Of a stretch of 64,000 nucleotides of DNA, positions 44,479 to 53,402 are shown in pieces (the stretch's first letter is position 1; every line of letters starts with the position of its first letter). The position numbers and the translations under genes were made by a program. The stretch covers positions 96,797-160,796 of the forward strand of contig DGNS01000017.1 in the NCBI GenBank assembly GCA_002389045.1, written 5' to 3'. The notes beneath the pieces were generated by a model. The model ran no database searches. It was not told the origin of the DNA and was given only the letters and a program-made list of their open reading frames with translations. The stretch is from Thiotrichaceae bacterium UBA4486 (GTDB lineage: Bacteria; Pseudomonadota; Gammaproteobacteria; Eutrophobiales; Eutrophobiaceae).

Positions 44479-46239
44479 ATGGCCGGCCGAATCCCACAAT
44501 ATTTCATTGACGACCTACTGGCTCGCACCGACATTGTTGATGTGATCGACAGCTTCGTGCCACTGAAACGGGCGGGAAAAAATCACCAGGCGCGCTGCCC
44601 CTTCCACGAGGAAAAAACCCCTTCATTTACGGTCAGCCAGGAAAAACAGTTCTATCACTGCTTCGGCTGCGGCGCCAACGGCACGGCCATCGGTTTTTTA
44701 ATGGAATACTCCGGTATGGGTTTTGTCGAGGCCGTGGAAGATCTGGCCACTCGCGCGGGCCTGACCATTCCCCGCGAGGAAGGTGAGCGTGTTTCCGCTT
44801 CCGGTCACACCACGGAACTCTACGAACTCATGGAACTGGTGGTGAACTACTACCGCAAACAACTGAAGGAACATCCCGAGGCCAACCGCGCCGTGTCCTA
44901 CCTGAAATCCCGCGGCCTCACCGGCGAGGTGGCCGCCACCTATGAACTGGGCTACGCGCCTCCCGGCTGGGAAAACCTGCTCGGTGCACTGGGCCATTCG
45001 GATGCGGCCCGGGACCGGCTGGAAAAAATCGGCATGCTGATGAAACGGGAACATGATGGCTACTATGATCGTTTCCGCGACCGCGTCATGTTTCCCATCC
45101 GCGACCCGCGTGGCCGGGCCATCGGCTTCGGCGCCCGTGTGCTCGGTGACGACAATCCCAAGTACTTGAACTCACCGGAAACACCGATTTTTCACAAGGG
45201 CCGGGAACTTTACGGTCTTTACCAGGCGCGGCATCGTCAACGCGATCTCGACCGCCTGTACGTCGTCGAGGGCTACATGGACGTGCTGGCGCTGGCCCAG
45301 TACGGCATCAACAACGCCGTGGCCACCCTCGGCACCGCGGCCACGCCGGAACACCTCGATAAACTGTTTCGCCTCACCAGCCAGCTGGTGTTCTGTTTCG
45401 ACGGTGACGATGCCGGGCGCAAGGCCGCCTGGCGTGCCCTGGAATTATCCCTGCCCCTGATCCGGGAGGGACGCCAGATCCTGTTTCGCTTCATGCCGCA
45501 GGGCGAGGATCCGGATACGTTCATCCGCAATCACGGCCGCGAAGGCCTGGAGAACGAGCAGGCGATGGTGCCGCTGTCCGATCACCTGCTGGGGACGCTG
45601 AAATCCCGGTTTGATATGAAAACCCGCGAGGGCCGCGCCAGCCTCGTCGAGGCAGCTATCCCCTATGTACAGCGCATACCCGTCGGCGCCCTGCGCGAAT
45701 TGCTGATTGAGGATCTGGCCACACTGGGAAAAATGGAAGCCCAGGCGGCGAGAAACCTGTGCCGCGGTACTCCCGGGCAGGACCGCGGGCCACGCCGCAA
45801 GGCTGTGCCGCACCGCCAGAGTGCCTCACTGTCACCGGTTCGCAAGGCCATACGGCTGCTGCTGAACCAGCCGGCGCTGGCGCGGGAGATTGGTGACCTG
45901 CAGGCGTTGCAAGCCGTTGACCAGCACGGCATGCCTTTTTTGCTGGAACTGGTTGAATACATACTCCAGCGGGACACCACGACCACTGCCAACATCCTTG
46001 AACACTGGCGTGGCAGCCGCTACGAAAAGCACCTGGTGGAATTGGCCATGGACGAGGAAATCCTCACGGAACCGGAGAACCTGAAGCTGAAATTTACCGA
46101 AATCATTACCAAGCTCATCGAGGATCATCGCCAGGCCGAGCGCCTCGAGCGACTGCGGAACATCAAGGACGCCAGCGAGCTCAAAACCCTCTATCCGGGC
46201 GGCTCCCCGGATATTAAAGACAAATCAGACTTGGCGTAA
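44479..46239 (+). CDS. dnaG: DNA primase
   Basis: This 586-residue primase makes RNA primers at the replication fork. The CHC2 zinc domain is visible (CPFHEEKTPSF and FHCFGCG-like YHCFGCGANG, residues 35-65), followed by the RNA polymerase domain with the toprim motif VVEGYMDVLAL (near 259) and DGDDAGRKAAWRAL (near 308). The C-terminal helicase-binding domain fills the last 140 residues. No clear ribosome-binding site precedes the ATG. Confidence 0.97.
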   Translation: MAGRIPQYFIDDLLARTDIVDVIDSFVPLKRAGKNHQARCPFHEEKTPSFTVSQEKQFYHCFGCGANGTAIGFLMEYSGMGFVEAVEDLATRAGLTIPREEGERVSASGHTTELYELMELVVNYYRKQLKEHPEANRAVSYLKSRGLTGEVAATYELGYAPPGWENLLGALGHSDAARDRLEKIGMLMKREHDGYYDRFRDRVMFPIRDPRGRAIGFGARVLGDDNPKYLNSPETPIFHKGRELYGLYQARHRQRDLDRLYVVEGYMDVLALAQYGINNAVATLGTAATPEHLDKLFRLTSQLVFCFDGDDAGRKAAWRALELSLPLIREGRQILFRFMPQGEDPDTFIRNHGREGLENEQAMVPLSDHLLGTLKSRFDMKTREGRASLVEAAIPYVQRIPVGALRELLIEDLATLGKMEAQAARNLCRGTPGQDRGPRRKAVPHRQSASLSPVRKAIRLLLNQPALAREIGDLQALQAVDQHGMPFLLELVEYILQRDTTTTANILEHWRGSRYEKHLVELAMDEEILTEPENLKLKFTEIITKLIEDHRQAERLERLRNIKDASELKTLYPGGSPDIKDKSDLA

Positions 46240-46353
46240 TCTGCACTCGTGTGCTATTATTGACTGTTTGTGTTTCGGACATTTTTACCAGATTTCAGTC
46301 AGTTATAGCAATTCCCGATATTTTCCGTCATTCACTTTTGTGTATAGCAGCAA

Positions 46354-48216
46354 ATGGCAGAGCAACTCGAACAAAACGACGACCAGTCACAATTAAAACT
46401 CCTCATCGCCAAGGGTAAAGAGCAGGGCTTTTTGACCTATCATGAGGTCAATGACCACCTGCCCGATGATATCGTCGATCCCGAGCAGGTCGAGGACATT
46501 ATCAACATGATAAATGACATGGGCATCACTGTGCACGAGTCGCCGCCGGAAATGGGCATCATCATGACCGACAGTACCGATGCCCCCGACGAGGACGCCG
46601 CCGCCGAAGCCGCCGCCGCGCTGGCCAGCGTCGAAAATGAATTCGGCCGCACCACCGATCCGGTGCGCATGTACATGCGCGAGATGGGCACCGTCGACCT
46701 GTTAACCCGTGAAGGCGAAATCAAAATCGCCAAGCGTATTGAAGAAGGACTCAACCAGGTACTCGCCGCACTGTCTGCCTACCCCGGGACCACCGAGGTA
46801 CTCATCAATGCACACGCCAAGGTCGACCAGGAAGAACTGAAACTGAGTGACATCATCATCGGTATCAATGATTTCGAAGAGTATCCGGACAGCGGCATCG
46901 CCCCACCGGTCAATGATAACAACAATACCAATAACAGGGATGACGACGATGATGATAATGATGATGATGACGATGACGATGATTCGGATGACGAACCGGA
47001 AGCGACGATTGATCCCGAGGATATTCGCAATCGCATCAAGGAAATTTCACGTCTGCACACCAGGGTGCAGAAATATGCCAAACGCTATGGACGCAGTGAC
47101 AAGAAAACCGAAAAGGCCCAGGCAGAACTGACCGAGAAGTTCCTGGAACTGCGCCTGACGCCGAAACTGATTGATCAATTGACCATCAATGTTCGCAGCA
47201 TTATCGAACTGATCCGCATGGGTGAACGCAACATCATGAATCTGTGTGTCAAGGAAGCGAAGATGCCGCGTAACGAATTCATACAGTCTTTTCCCGGTAA
47301 TGAAGTCAACCCGGACTGGATCAGGAAACTCGTTCGCACCAGGAAACCGTATGCTGCCAAACTCAAGGAATACAAGGACGACATTATTAAAATTCAGGAA
47401 AAACTCGGTTCGGTCTTTAACGAGAACAACCTGACAATTACGGAATTCAAGGAAATCAACCGCCGCGTTTCCATCGGCGAGGCCAAGGCACGCCGCGCCA
47501 AGAAGGAAATGGTCGAGGCCAACCTGAGGCTGGTGATTTCCATTGCCAAGAAATACACCAACCGCGGACTGTTGTTTCTGGATCTGATCCAGGAAGGCAA
47601 CATCGGCCTGATGAAAGCCGTGGACAAGTTCGAATACCGTCGTGGCTACAAGTTCTCCACCTATGCCACCTGGTGGATACGCCAGGCCATCACCCGCTCC
47701 ATCGCGGATCAGGCCCGGACCATTCGTATCCCGGTACACATGATCGAGACCATCAACAAGCTGAACCGTATTTCACGGCAGATCCTGCAGGAAAAAGGCC
47801 GCGAGGCGACGCCCGAGGAACTTGCTGAAAAGATGGATATGCCGGAAGAGAAGGTGCGCAAGGTACTGAAGATCGCCAAGGAGCCGATTTCCATGGAAAC
47901 GCCCATCGGTGATGACGAGGATTCACACCTGGGTGATTTTATCGAGGATCAAAACATCGAATCCCCCGTGGATTTTGCCGGCTTCGAGGGACTGCGGCAG
48001 TCCACGATGGACGCCCTTGAAGGTCTGACACCGCGCGAGGCGAAGGTGCTGCGCATGCGTTTTGGCATCGACATGAATACGGATCATACGCTGGAAGAAG
48101 TCGGCAAACAGTTCGATGTCACCCGTGAACGCATTCGCCAGATCGAAGCCAAGGCATTACGCAAGCTTCGCCATCCATCGCGTTCGGAGCATTTGCGAAC
48201 CTTTCTGGACCAGTAA
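46354..48216 (+). CDS. rpoD: RNA polymerase sigma factor RpoD (sigma-70)
   Basis: The 620-residue housekeeping sigma factor. Region 1.1 is at the N-terminus, region 1.2 near 98-130 (DPVRMYMREMG), the non-conserved region carries an unusually long Asp-rich run (residues 187-215, encoded by GAY repeats), then regions 2 (IQEGNIGLMKAVDKFEYRRGYKFSTYATWWIRQAI, in two parts), 3 and 4 (ending in the LRKLRHPSRSEHLRTFLD helix) follow. It is the last gene of the macro-operon. The acidic run is longer than that of E. coli but is in the same place. Confidence 0.97.
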   Translation: MAEQLEQNDDQSQLKLLIAKGKEQGFLTYHEVNDHLPDDIVDPEQVEDIINMINDMGITVHESPPEMGIIMTDSTDAPDEDAAAEAAAALASVENEFGRTTDPVRMYMREMGTVDLLTREGEIKIAKRIEEGLNQVLAALSAYPGTTEVLINAHAKVDQEELKLSDIIIGINDFEEYPDSGIAPPVNDNNNTNNRDDDDDDNDDDDDDDDSDDEPEATIDPEDIRNRIKEISRLHTRVQKYAKRYGRSDKKTEKAQAELTEKFLELRLTPKLIDQLTINVRSIIELIRMGERNIMNLCVKEAKMPRNEFIQSFPGNEVNPDWIRKLVRTRKPYAAKLKEYKDDIIKIQEKLGSVFNENNLTITEFKEINRRVSIGEAKARRAKKEMVEANLRLVISIAKKYTNRGLLFLDLIQEGNIGLMKAVDKFEYRRGYKFSTYATWWIRQAITRSIADQARTIRIPVHMIETINKLNRISRQILQEKGREATPEELAEKMDMPEEKVRKVLKIAKEPISMETPIGDDEDSHLGDFIEDQNIESPVDFAGFEGLRQSTMDALEGLTPREAKVLRMRFGIDMNTDHTLEEVGKQFDVTRERIRQIEAKALRKLRHPSRSEHLRTFLDQ

Positions 48217-48260
48217 TTAATTAGCACGCCAAACCGGCGTCGATTACAATACCTTATCGC

Positions 48261-48288
48261 TAATAGCTATTTGCTATTTGCTATTTGC
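48261..48288. repeat. 7-bp repeat array upstream of the tRNA(CAU) at 48.3 kb
   Basis: Four consecutive heptamers: TAATAGC and three TATTTGC. The array ends 7 bases before the first base of the mature tRNA. Confidence 0.85.
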
Positions 48289-48295
48289 TTTATTC

Positions 48296-48372
48296 GGGCC
48301 TGTAGCTCAGTTGGTTAGAGCCGTGGACTCATAATCCATTGGTCGTAGGTTCAAGTCCTACCGGGCCCACCA
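48296..48372 (+). tRNA. tRNA with anticodon CAU, probably tRNA-Ile2
   Basis: A complete 77-base tRNA with an encoded CCA. The acceptor stem GGGCCTG/CGGGCCC, the D-arm TAGCTCAGTTGGTTAGAGC, an anticodon loop CTCATAA and the T-arm GTAGG-TTCAAGT-CCTAC can be drawn. The anticodon arm and the GACTCATAATC...TTGGTCG stretch resemble the E. coli tRNA-Ile2, whose wobble C is changed to lysidine so that it reads AUA; an elongator Met tRNA is the alternative. It follows rpoD by 79 bases. Confidence 0.85.
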
Positions 48373-48380
48373 AAACACAG

Positions 48381-48401
48381 CTATTAGCTACTAGTTATAG
48401 A
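48381..48401. repeat. 7-bp repeat array downstream of the tRNA(CAU) at 48.3 kb
   Basis: Three related heptamers (CTATTAG, CTACTAG, TTATAGA) lie 8 bases after the CCA end, so the tRNA is flanked on both sides by arrays of the same class. Confidence 0.6.
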
Positions 48402-48479
48402 GTAATCAGTTACTACAGACTGAAATCCTGCAATAACTTTCTTTCAACTTTTCCCTTTCTTTTCACTAGTAGCTTGTGG

Positions 48480-48533
48480 CTAGTTGCTGTTAGTACGCTA
48501 GTTGCTGTTAGTACGCTAGTCGCTGTTAGTAAA
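48480..48533. repeat. 18-bp tandem repeat overlapping the end of a gene
   Basis: Three copies of CTAGTTGCTGTTAGTACG, the last with changes. The third copy overlaps the stop codon of the minus-strand gene that follows (its TAA is at 48526-48528). The units contain the same TAGTTGC and TGTTAGT words as the heptamer arrays. Confidence 0.85.
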
Positions 48534-49110
48534 GAACCAGTTGCCTGACGATCTCGGTATGGGCCAGCACTTCGGTGATTTCGGCCTTGATGTTTTCCCG
48601 GGTCTCGGCATTCAATCCGGGATCGTCGCGGGTCAGCACCAGTACCGTCGCCGGATGAACGAACAGGTCCTTGATGTGGTAGCACTCCGGTGGCGCCTGT
48701 GGCAAAAGGCCGTCATGATGATAATTCTTCTCCAACGCATCGTGTGAAATCGACTGCAGCTGATCCTTCAGCTCAAGTGAGGTGGCCAGGTAAGCATCAC
48801 ACTGGGCCAGCCTGAACCGGCCCCAGTCCAGTACGCTTTCAGAAAGGCTGATCAATTCTCCGGCCTGCCGATCGATACTGTCACGCATGCGGTTTTCATT
48901 GACCAGGTCCACCAGTTTTGCCGCCGCGAATTCATAACTGGCCAGGGTCACCGCCACCTGCTCCATGGTTTCACGCTCCGACGCGGATTGAATCTGTTTT
49001 TTCTCTACCTTTTCCAGATCCGACGCCTGCATGGTGGTACTGGCGACAGCGCCCGTACTCATGAAGATAAACAGTACGGATACAATTACACTGGTCAAAA
49101 TCCGGCTCAT
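48526..49110 (-). CDS. Secreted helical protein of unknown function
   Basis: A 194-residue protein with a signal peptide (cleavage near AVAS at about 24) and a mature part that is almost all helix. No known family is recognised. The ATG at 49110 is chosen because a signal peptide starts there and AGAAG lies upstream; the open frame extends further only by chance. A small lipoprotein gene ends 5 bases upstream, so the two are co-transcribed. Its last codons meet the 18-bp repeat array. Confidence 0.7.
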   Translation of the reverse strand: MSRILTSVIVSVLFIFMSTGAVASTTMQASDLEKVEKKQIQSASERETMEQVAVTLASYEFAAAKLVDLVNENRMRDSIDRQAGELISLSESVLDWGRFRLAQCDAYLATSLELKDQLQSISHDALEKNYHHDGLLPQAPPECYHIKDLFVHPATVLVLTRDDPGLNAETRENIKAEITEVLAHTEIVRQLVLY

Positions 49111-49114
49111 AACT

Positions 49115-49282
49115 TTACTTCTCGCTCGTAGTTGAAATTGATTCGGTAGCCCCGCGATGATCCGCGGCATGTTGCGTGGTGAAAAATCCACCGCTGCCCT
49201 TGATGGTATTACGCACGACACAGCCGCCCGCCAGCGCGAGCTGCAGTAAAAATACAAGAGTCAGCAGGGTCTTGCCAGGCAT
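49115..49282 (-). CDS. Small lipoprotein
   Basis: A 55-residue lipoprotein: hydrophobic leader and lipobox LAGGC (Cys21), then a short mature part with GSGGFFTTQHAADH. The start ATG at 49282 is the one directly before the leader. It is encoded 4 bases upstream of the secreted helical protein and in the same direction. No family is recognised. Confidence 0.65.
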   Translation of the reverse strand: MPGKTLLTLVFLLQLALAGGCVVRNTIKGSGGFFTTQHAADHRGATESISTTSEK

Positions 49283-49379
49283 ATTTAGTTGGTTAAGCGT
49301 CTTGCAATCATAGTGGTGCAGTAGTATCTCTAGACAACAAACCCCGAAATTCATTCCTGACCAACCGGAGGAACGCACC

Positions 49380-49535
49380 ATGAATGAAGACCATCTCATC
49401 GCTGCCATATTGACTGCCGGCCTGGTGGCCAAAAACCCCGAAGATGAATTCCAGCCCAAGGACGTGGTCACGCTTTACGAGATGTGCCTGTCTGAACTGA
49501 TTGCCGCCGGGAGGCCCGGCAGAACCGTCGAATAG
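49380..49535 (+). CDS. Small 51-residue protein
   Basis: A frame that starts with ATG 7 bases after GGAGG and ends with TAG at 49533-49535. The product is acidic and helical, with IAAILTAGLVAKNPEDEF and VVTLYEMCLSELI segments, and has no signal peptide. The strong ribosome-binding site and protein-like composition support a real gene. Similar short proteins with this pattern occur in phages and proteobacteria without known function. It diverges from the lipoprotein gene. Confidence 0.65.
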   Translation: MNEDHLIAAILTAGLVAKNPEDEFQPKDVVTLYEMCLSELIAAGRPGRTVE

Positions 49536-49646
49536 TACATTCCGGAACGACCGGCATCGGGCCGTGCTCCGGATTGAACCGCGCCTGACGTGTCGGAGCA
49601 TGCCGGATAGCGGTTCCGGAACCGCCTGCGGTTCAGGAGCAATTAC

Positions 49647-50264
49647 TCAGATTTCCACCGGCTGATCCGGCGGCGGCGTCTCTTTGCCTTTCAGCGCCTC
49701 TTCCAGTTTCCTGACAAATTCATCCAGTCGTTGTTTGATCTCGGGGACTTTTTCCCTGAGTTTTTCTTCCATTTTTGACAGCTCCTTCTCGATTACCGGC
49801 AAGGCATCCTGCAGATCCCCGAGAGAGCGATCCAGACCTTCCAGCATCTGTGAACTGATATCATCGAGTCGGTTCAGTACCCGGCCGACCTCCCCCTGGT
49901 CGCGGATTTGTTCAACTGTTTTTGTATAATCCACTTTCCAGGTGTCCTGTTCGTCGACCAGGTAGGTCTTGATAGACAGTTTCAAGGGTTCCTTTCCCGC
50001 AACAACCACGCTGGTATCCACCTCGGAGCGATCACCATCGATGATGATCCGGCCCGTGGTCCAGGATTCAATTGCCAGCAAACCCTGGCCGAGATCCTCC
50101 ATGGCGGCGGCGTCAACCGACACCTGGTTACGCAGAGCCACGATATCCTGGTTGACCACGGCTTGCCAGAATGCATCCGTCACTTCGGGAGGCGTTAAGC
50201 GCTCCTCGCAGGAGGTCAGAACCAGCAATGCACATGCTGCGAATAATGTCTTGTTCAGGGTCAT
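49647..50264 (-). CDS. Lipoprotein with NTF2-like and coiled-coil regions
   Basis: A 205-residue lipoprotein with lipobox LTSC (Cys19). Residues 25-115 resemble a DUF4878/NTF2-like domain (TDAFWQAVVNQDIVALRNQVS, KVDYTKTVEQIR), and the C-terminal 90 residues form a coiled coil of charged heptads. No function is known. It faces a 470-base gap that holds no other gene on its side. Confidence 0.78.
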   Translation of the reverse strand: MTLNKTLFAACALLVLTSCEERLTPPEVTDAFWQAVVNQDIVALRNQVSVDAAAMEDLGQGLLAIESWTTGRIIIDGDRSEVDTSVVVAGKEPLKLSIKTYLVDEQDTWKVDYTKTVEQIRDQGEVGRVLNRLDDISSQMLEGLDRSLGDLQDALPVIEKELSKMEEKLREKVPEIKQRLDEFVRKLEEALKGKETPPPDQPVEI

Positions 50265-50735
50265 GTTATGGAAACTGTTGCGGTCATGGTCTGTTAGATC
50301 TGTATATTGATTCCGGGTTCAAAGCCAATCGATACGACACCATCATAACCATGTCGCGGCAGTGCTGGAACCGGTTTGTTTTATATTGCACTGCACTGCC
50401 GCAGAAACACAACACTTCATCTCCTGTGTGAGTCCCTGCACATAACACAGGCAGTTAACGAATTGATTACAAAGTATATTAATCATTTCTGCCCATTGCC
50501 CGTATTGGCACAAATCCTGCGATTTTATGATTTCCGGATTTTTCAGGATTTTGTATTTACTGGCATGACTGAAACCTTCAGAACAATGCCAATGTCTGAT
50601 TCATGTGCACCCGTTCACGCTGGCGCAATTATTCATGACAGGGACCAAAAGATTTTGTTATGGTGTCAATACAGTCTGTAAACGCTTTGTCGATTCCCTG
50701 TTTGCAGACGTCCCTGTCAGTCCAAGGGAGACAAA
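50265..50735. other. AT-richer gene-free interval before the alpha/beta hydrolase
   Basis: This 471-base stretch is more AT-rich than its surroundings. It holds a perfect 10-base inverted repeat (GCGGCAGTGC at 50356-50365 and its complement at 50393-50402) and the structured leader at 50637-50718. Possible frames in it, including one of about 100 codons, look random and have no ribosome-binding site. Confidence 0.5.
50637..50718 (+). promoter_or_regulatory. Candidate structured 5' leader of the alpha/beta hydrolase gene
   Basis: GACAGGGAC at 50637-50645 pairs perfectly with GTCCCTGTC at 50710-50718. Inside, GTCTGTAAAC at 50674-50683 pairs with GTTTGCAGAC at 50700-50709 (one G-T wobble), directly next to the outer stem's 3' arm. 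The segment CCAAAAGATTTTGTTATGG lies in the remaining branch. The ribosome-binding site AAGGGAG and the ATG follow within 17 bases. This looks like a folded regulatory leader, but none that I know. Confidence 0.4.
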
Positions 50736-51860
50736 ATGGTTAAACGCAGTCACTCCAGTTTTGTCAACAAGCTGATTCAGTCCTGTCTCAGCGTGGTCCC
50801 TTTATTACTTCTTTTCCAGACATCGGTCTCGATCGCTAGCAGTGAACGTGACCGCAATATGCATATCCCCGGCCGGCTGGTGGATATTGGTACGCACCGC
50901 CTGCATATACAATGCACAGGCAAGGGCAGCCCGGCCGTCATCATTGAATCCGGCCTCGGGGGATTTTCGCTGGAATGGGAAGTCATCCAGAATAATCTCA
51001 GCGATAACGTTCGCGTGTGCACCTATGACCGTGCCGGTTACGGCTGGAGCGAGCCGGGGCCGATGCCTCGTACAACCCGGCAAATTGCCTACGAATTATT
51101 CCAGTTATTGACCCATGCTGCCGTTCCCGGCCCGTATGTACTGGTGGGACATTCCTTCGGCGGCTATACGATGCGTTATTTTACCAGCGAACATCCCGAT
51201 CTGGTTGCCGGTCTGGTCCTGGTGGATTCATCGCATCCGGAACAGTTCGAGCGCTTGCCCACCGCGAAAAAACCTTACGCGGAAAAAAAACGCACAGGTT
51301 ATACCTACCGCATCAGCAATCCGATCATCCATGAAAACTATCCCGAGATGTATAAGAAAATAGCCTATATGCTTGCCAGTACCCGCAAGGCTATGTACAC
51401 GCAACTCAGCGAGAGCGACCATATGCGCGAAAGCGCCCACGAAGTACTTGAGAAATCCACGTTCCCCAACATCCCTCTCGTTGTCATTACGCGGGGTAAA
51501 CGGGTCTGGCCGCATACGGATCTTGGTGATCGCCTGGAAGTTGCCTGGCAGGAATTACAGGCCGAGTTGACCTACCTCACCAATATGTCCATACAAATCA
51601 TTGCCAATAAAAGTGGTCATTCGGTGCATCTGGATCAACCCGACCTGGTAGTGTCGGTGATCAATAAAACCGTTAGCTCGACCCGAAAAATCCGGAATCG
51701 GCGGATGTCCGCGCACTTGCCCGCTGATGATACAGCGGGCAGTCTGCCTTTTTATCCACTTAACGATTATTTCGAGATCTCCATGGCCGGATCGCTGATC
51801 GTCAAGGCCAACTTCAAGAATATGCTCTCGTCCCTGCGATACCTGGAAACATTCCGGTAA
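50736..51860 (+). CDS. Secreted alpha/beta-fold hydrolase
   Basis: A 374-residue protein with a signal peptide (about residues 1-35) and an alpha/beta-hydrolase domain. The nucleophile is Ser140 in VGHSFGGYTMR, the oxyanion region is ESGLGGFSLEW, and the catalytic His lies in NKSGHSVHLDQPDLV near 294. The last 70 residues extend past the usual fold. The substrate is unknown. An AAGGGAG ribosome-binding site and an unusual structured leader precede it. Confidence 0.85.
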   Translation: MVKRSHSSFVNKLIQSCLSVVPLLLLFQTSVSIASSERDRNMHIPGRLVDIGTHRLHIQCTGKGSPAVIIESGLGGFSLEWEVIQNNLSDNVRVCTYDRAGYGWSEPGPMPRTTRQIAYELFQLLTHAAVPGPYVLVGHSFGGYTMRYFTSEHPDLVAGLVLVDSSHPEQFERLPTAKKPYAEKKRTGYTYRISNPIIHENYPEMYKKIAYMLASTRKAMYTQLSESDHMRESAHEVLEKSTFPNIPLVVITRGKRVWPHTDLGDRLEVAWQELQAELTYLTNMSIQIIANKSGHSVHLDQPDLVVSVINKTVSSTRKIRNRRMSAHLPADDTAGSLPFYPLNDYFEISMAGSLIVKANFKNMLSSLRYLETFR

Positions 51861-51980
51861 TCTTCCGCCACCGGCAGCAATTCCCTCCGGACCAAAATCT
51901 CTCGCAGATTGATCTGGTGCGCTTAGCCCTTATAATGAGCGCCCGTTTCGCATCCCGCTGCTCCATACCGGGAGGACATC

Positions 51981-52322
51981 ATGACCGACACACTGTTCAG
52001 CAAGATTATTAACCGGGAAATTCCCGCCGATATCGTCTACGAAGACGAACTTTGCCTGGCTTTTCGCGATATCAATCCGCAGGCACCGGTGCATATTCTG
52101 GTGATCCCGAAAAAACCGCTGGTGGATCTGGCCGCAAGCACACCGGAAGATGAACCGCTACTGGGACACCTGCTGCATACCGCCGGCAAAATCGCCGCTG
52201 ATGAAGGTTACGGCGATGCCTTCCGGATCGTTATCAATAATGGTGAAAAAGCCGGACAATCCGTATTTCACCTGCATGTACACATACTTGCCGGCCGCGA
52301 TTTCACCTGGCCACCAGGCTGA
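51981..52322 (+). CDS. hinT: Histidine triad nucleotide-binding protein
   Basis: A 113-residue HIT protein. The triad is HLHVHILAG (near residues 98-106) and the N-terminal TLFSKIINREIPADIVYEDE is typical of HinT, a phosphoramidase acting on AMP-linked amines. A good GGGAGGA site lies 7 bases before the ATG. It precedes the DAHP synthase gene by 16 bases. Confidence 0.95.
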   Translation: MTDTLFSKIINREIPADIVYEDELCLAFRDINPQAPVHILVIPKKPLVDLAASTPEDEPLLGHLLHTAGKIAADEGYGDAFRIVINNGEKAGQSVFHLHVHILAGRDFTWPPG

Positions 52323-52338
52323 TACAAACAAACCTACA

Positions 52339-53394
52339 ATGACTATCCAGACAGACGATCTCAGAATTGACAGCATCAAGGCGGTGACCACGCCGACGGT
52401 GATCATCGAGGAAATCCCGATCACCGATCAGGCAGCCGCAACCGTTGCCGCCTCACGCCAGGCTATACAGGATATCCTGCACGGTCGCGACAAACGCCTG
52501 CTGGTCGTGACCGGTCCGTGTTCCATCCATGACATCGAGGCGGCCAAGGAATACGCCGGCCGGCTGAAAAAATGCCTGGATCAGTACCGGGATACCCTGC
52601 ACATCGTCATGCGTGTGTATTTCGAAAAACCCCGTACTACCGTCGGCTGGAAAGGCCTGATCAACGACCCGGACCTGGACAACACCTTTCAAATCAACAA
52701 GGGGCTACGCATGGCCCGGCAACTGCTGCTGGATTTGAACGACTCCGGCGTTTCCGCGGGTACCGAATACCTCGATCTGATCACGCCCCAGTACGTCTCG
52801 GATCTCATCAGTTGGGGCGCCATCGGGGCTCGAACCACGGAAAGCCAGGTCCATCGCGAGCTCGCCTCGGGCCTGTCCTGCCCGGTGGGCTTCAAGAACG
52901 CCACCGACGGTTCCACCCGGGTGGCCATTGATGCGGTCATGGCAGCCTCACGCCCGCATCATTTCCTGTCCCTGCGAAAGGAAGGCACATCCGCCATTTT
53001 CACCACCAGGGGCAACGAGGACTGCCATGTGATCCTGCGCGGCGGCAAACAACCCAATTATGACGCCGACAGCATTGCCGCAACCGTGCAACAGTTAAAA
53101 GCCAACAACATTACTCCGCGACTGATGGTCGATTTCAGTCACGCCAACAGCATGAAGCAACACAAGAAACAACTTGATGCCGGCCGTGATGTCTGCAAGC
53201 AACTGGCTGACGGCAGCGACGCCATTTTCGGCGTCATGATCGAGAGTCACCTGGTGGAAGGACGTCAGGACGTGGTTGATGTCAGTAAATTACAGTACGG
53301 CCAGAGTATCACTGATGCATGCCTGGGCTGGGATGACACCACGGAACTGCTGCAGATGCTGTCCGGGGCTGCCGCCGCACGCATGCAACGTTAG
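52339..53394 (+). CDS. aroG: 3-deoxy-7-phosphoheptulonate synthase (DAHP synthase, type I)
   Basis: A 351-residue enzyme that joins phosphoenolpyruvate and erythrose-4-phosphate at the start of aromatic amino acid synthesis. The conserved EKPRTTVGWKGLINDP (near residue 95), GARTTESQVHRELASGLSCPVGFKN and HANSMKQHKKQ segments are intact. The ATG at 52339 is chosen since the conserved start follows it. Which aromatic amino acid inhibits it cannot be told, so the aroG symbol is one of three possible. Confidence 0.95.
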   Translation: MTIQTDDLRIDSIKAVTTPTVIIEEIPITDQAAATVAASRQAIQDILHGRDKRLLVVTGPCSIHDIEAAKEYAGRLKKCLDQYRDTLHIVMRVYFEKPRTTVGWKGLINDPDLDNTFQINKGLRMARQLLLDLNDSGVSAGTEYLDLITPQYVSDLISWGAIGARTTESQVHRELASGLSCPVGFKNATDGSTRVAIDAVMAASRPHHFLSLRKEGTSAIFTTRGNEDCHVILRGGKQPNYDADSIAATVQQLKANNITPRLMVDFSHANSMKQHKKQLDAGRDVCKQLADGSDAIFGVMIESHLVEGRQDVVDVSKLQYGQSITDACLGWDDTTELLQMLSGAAAARMQR

Positions 53395-53402
53395 GTGAAC
53401 AC

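Noticed and set aside
50376..50681. A plus-strand frame of about 100 codons before the alpha/beta hydrolase
   Set aside because: No ribosome-binding site and no protein-like pattern. It overlaps the two inverted repeats of the interval.
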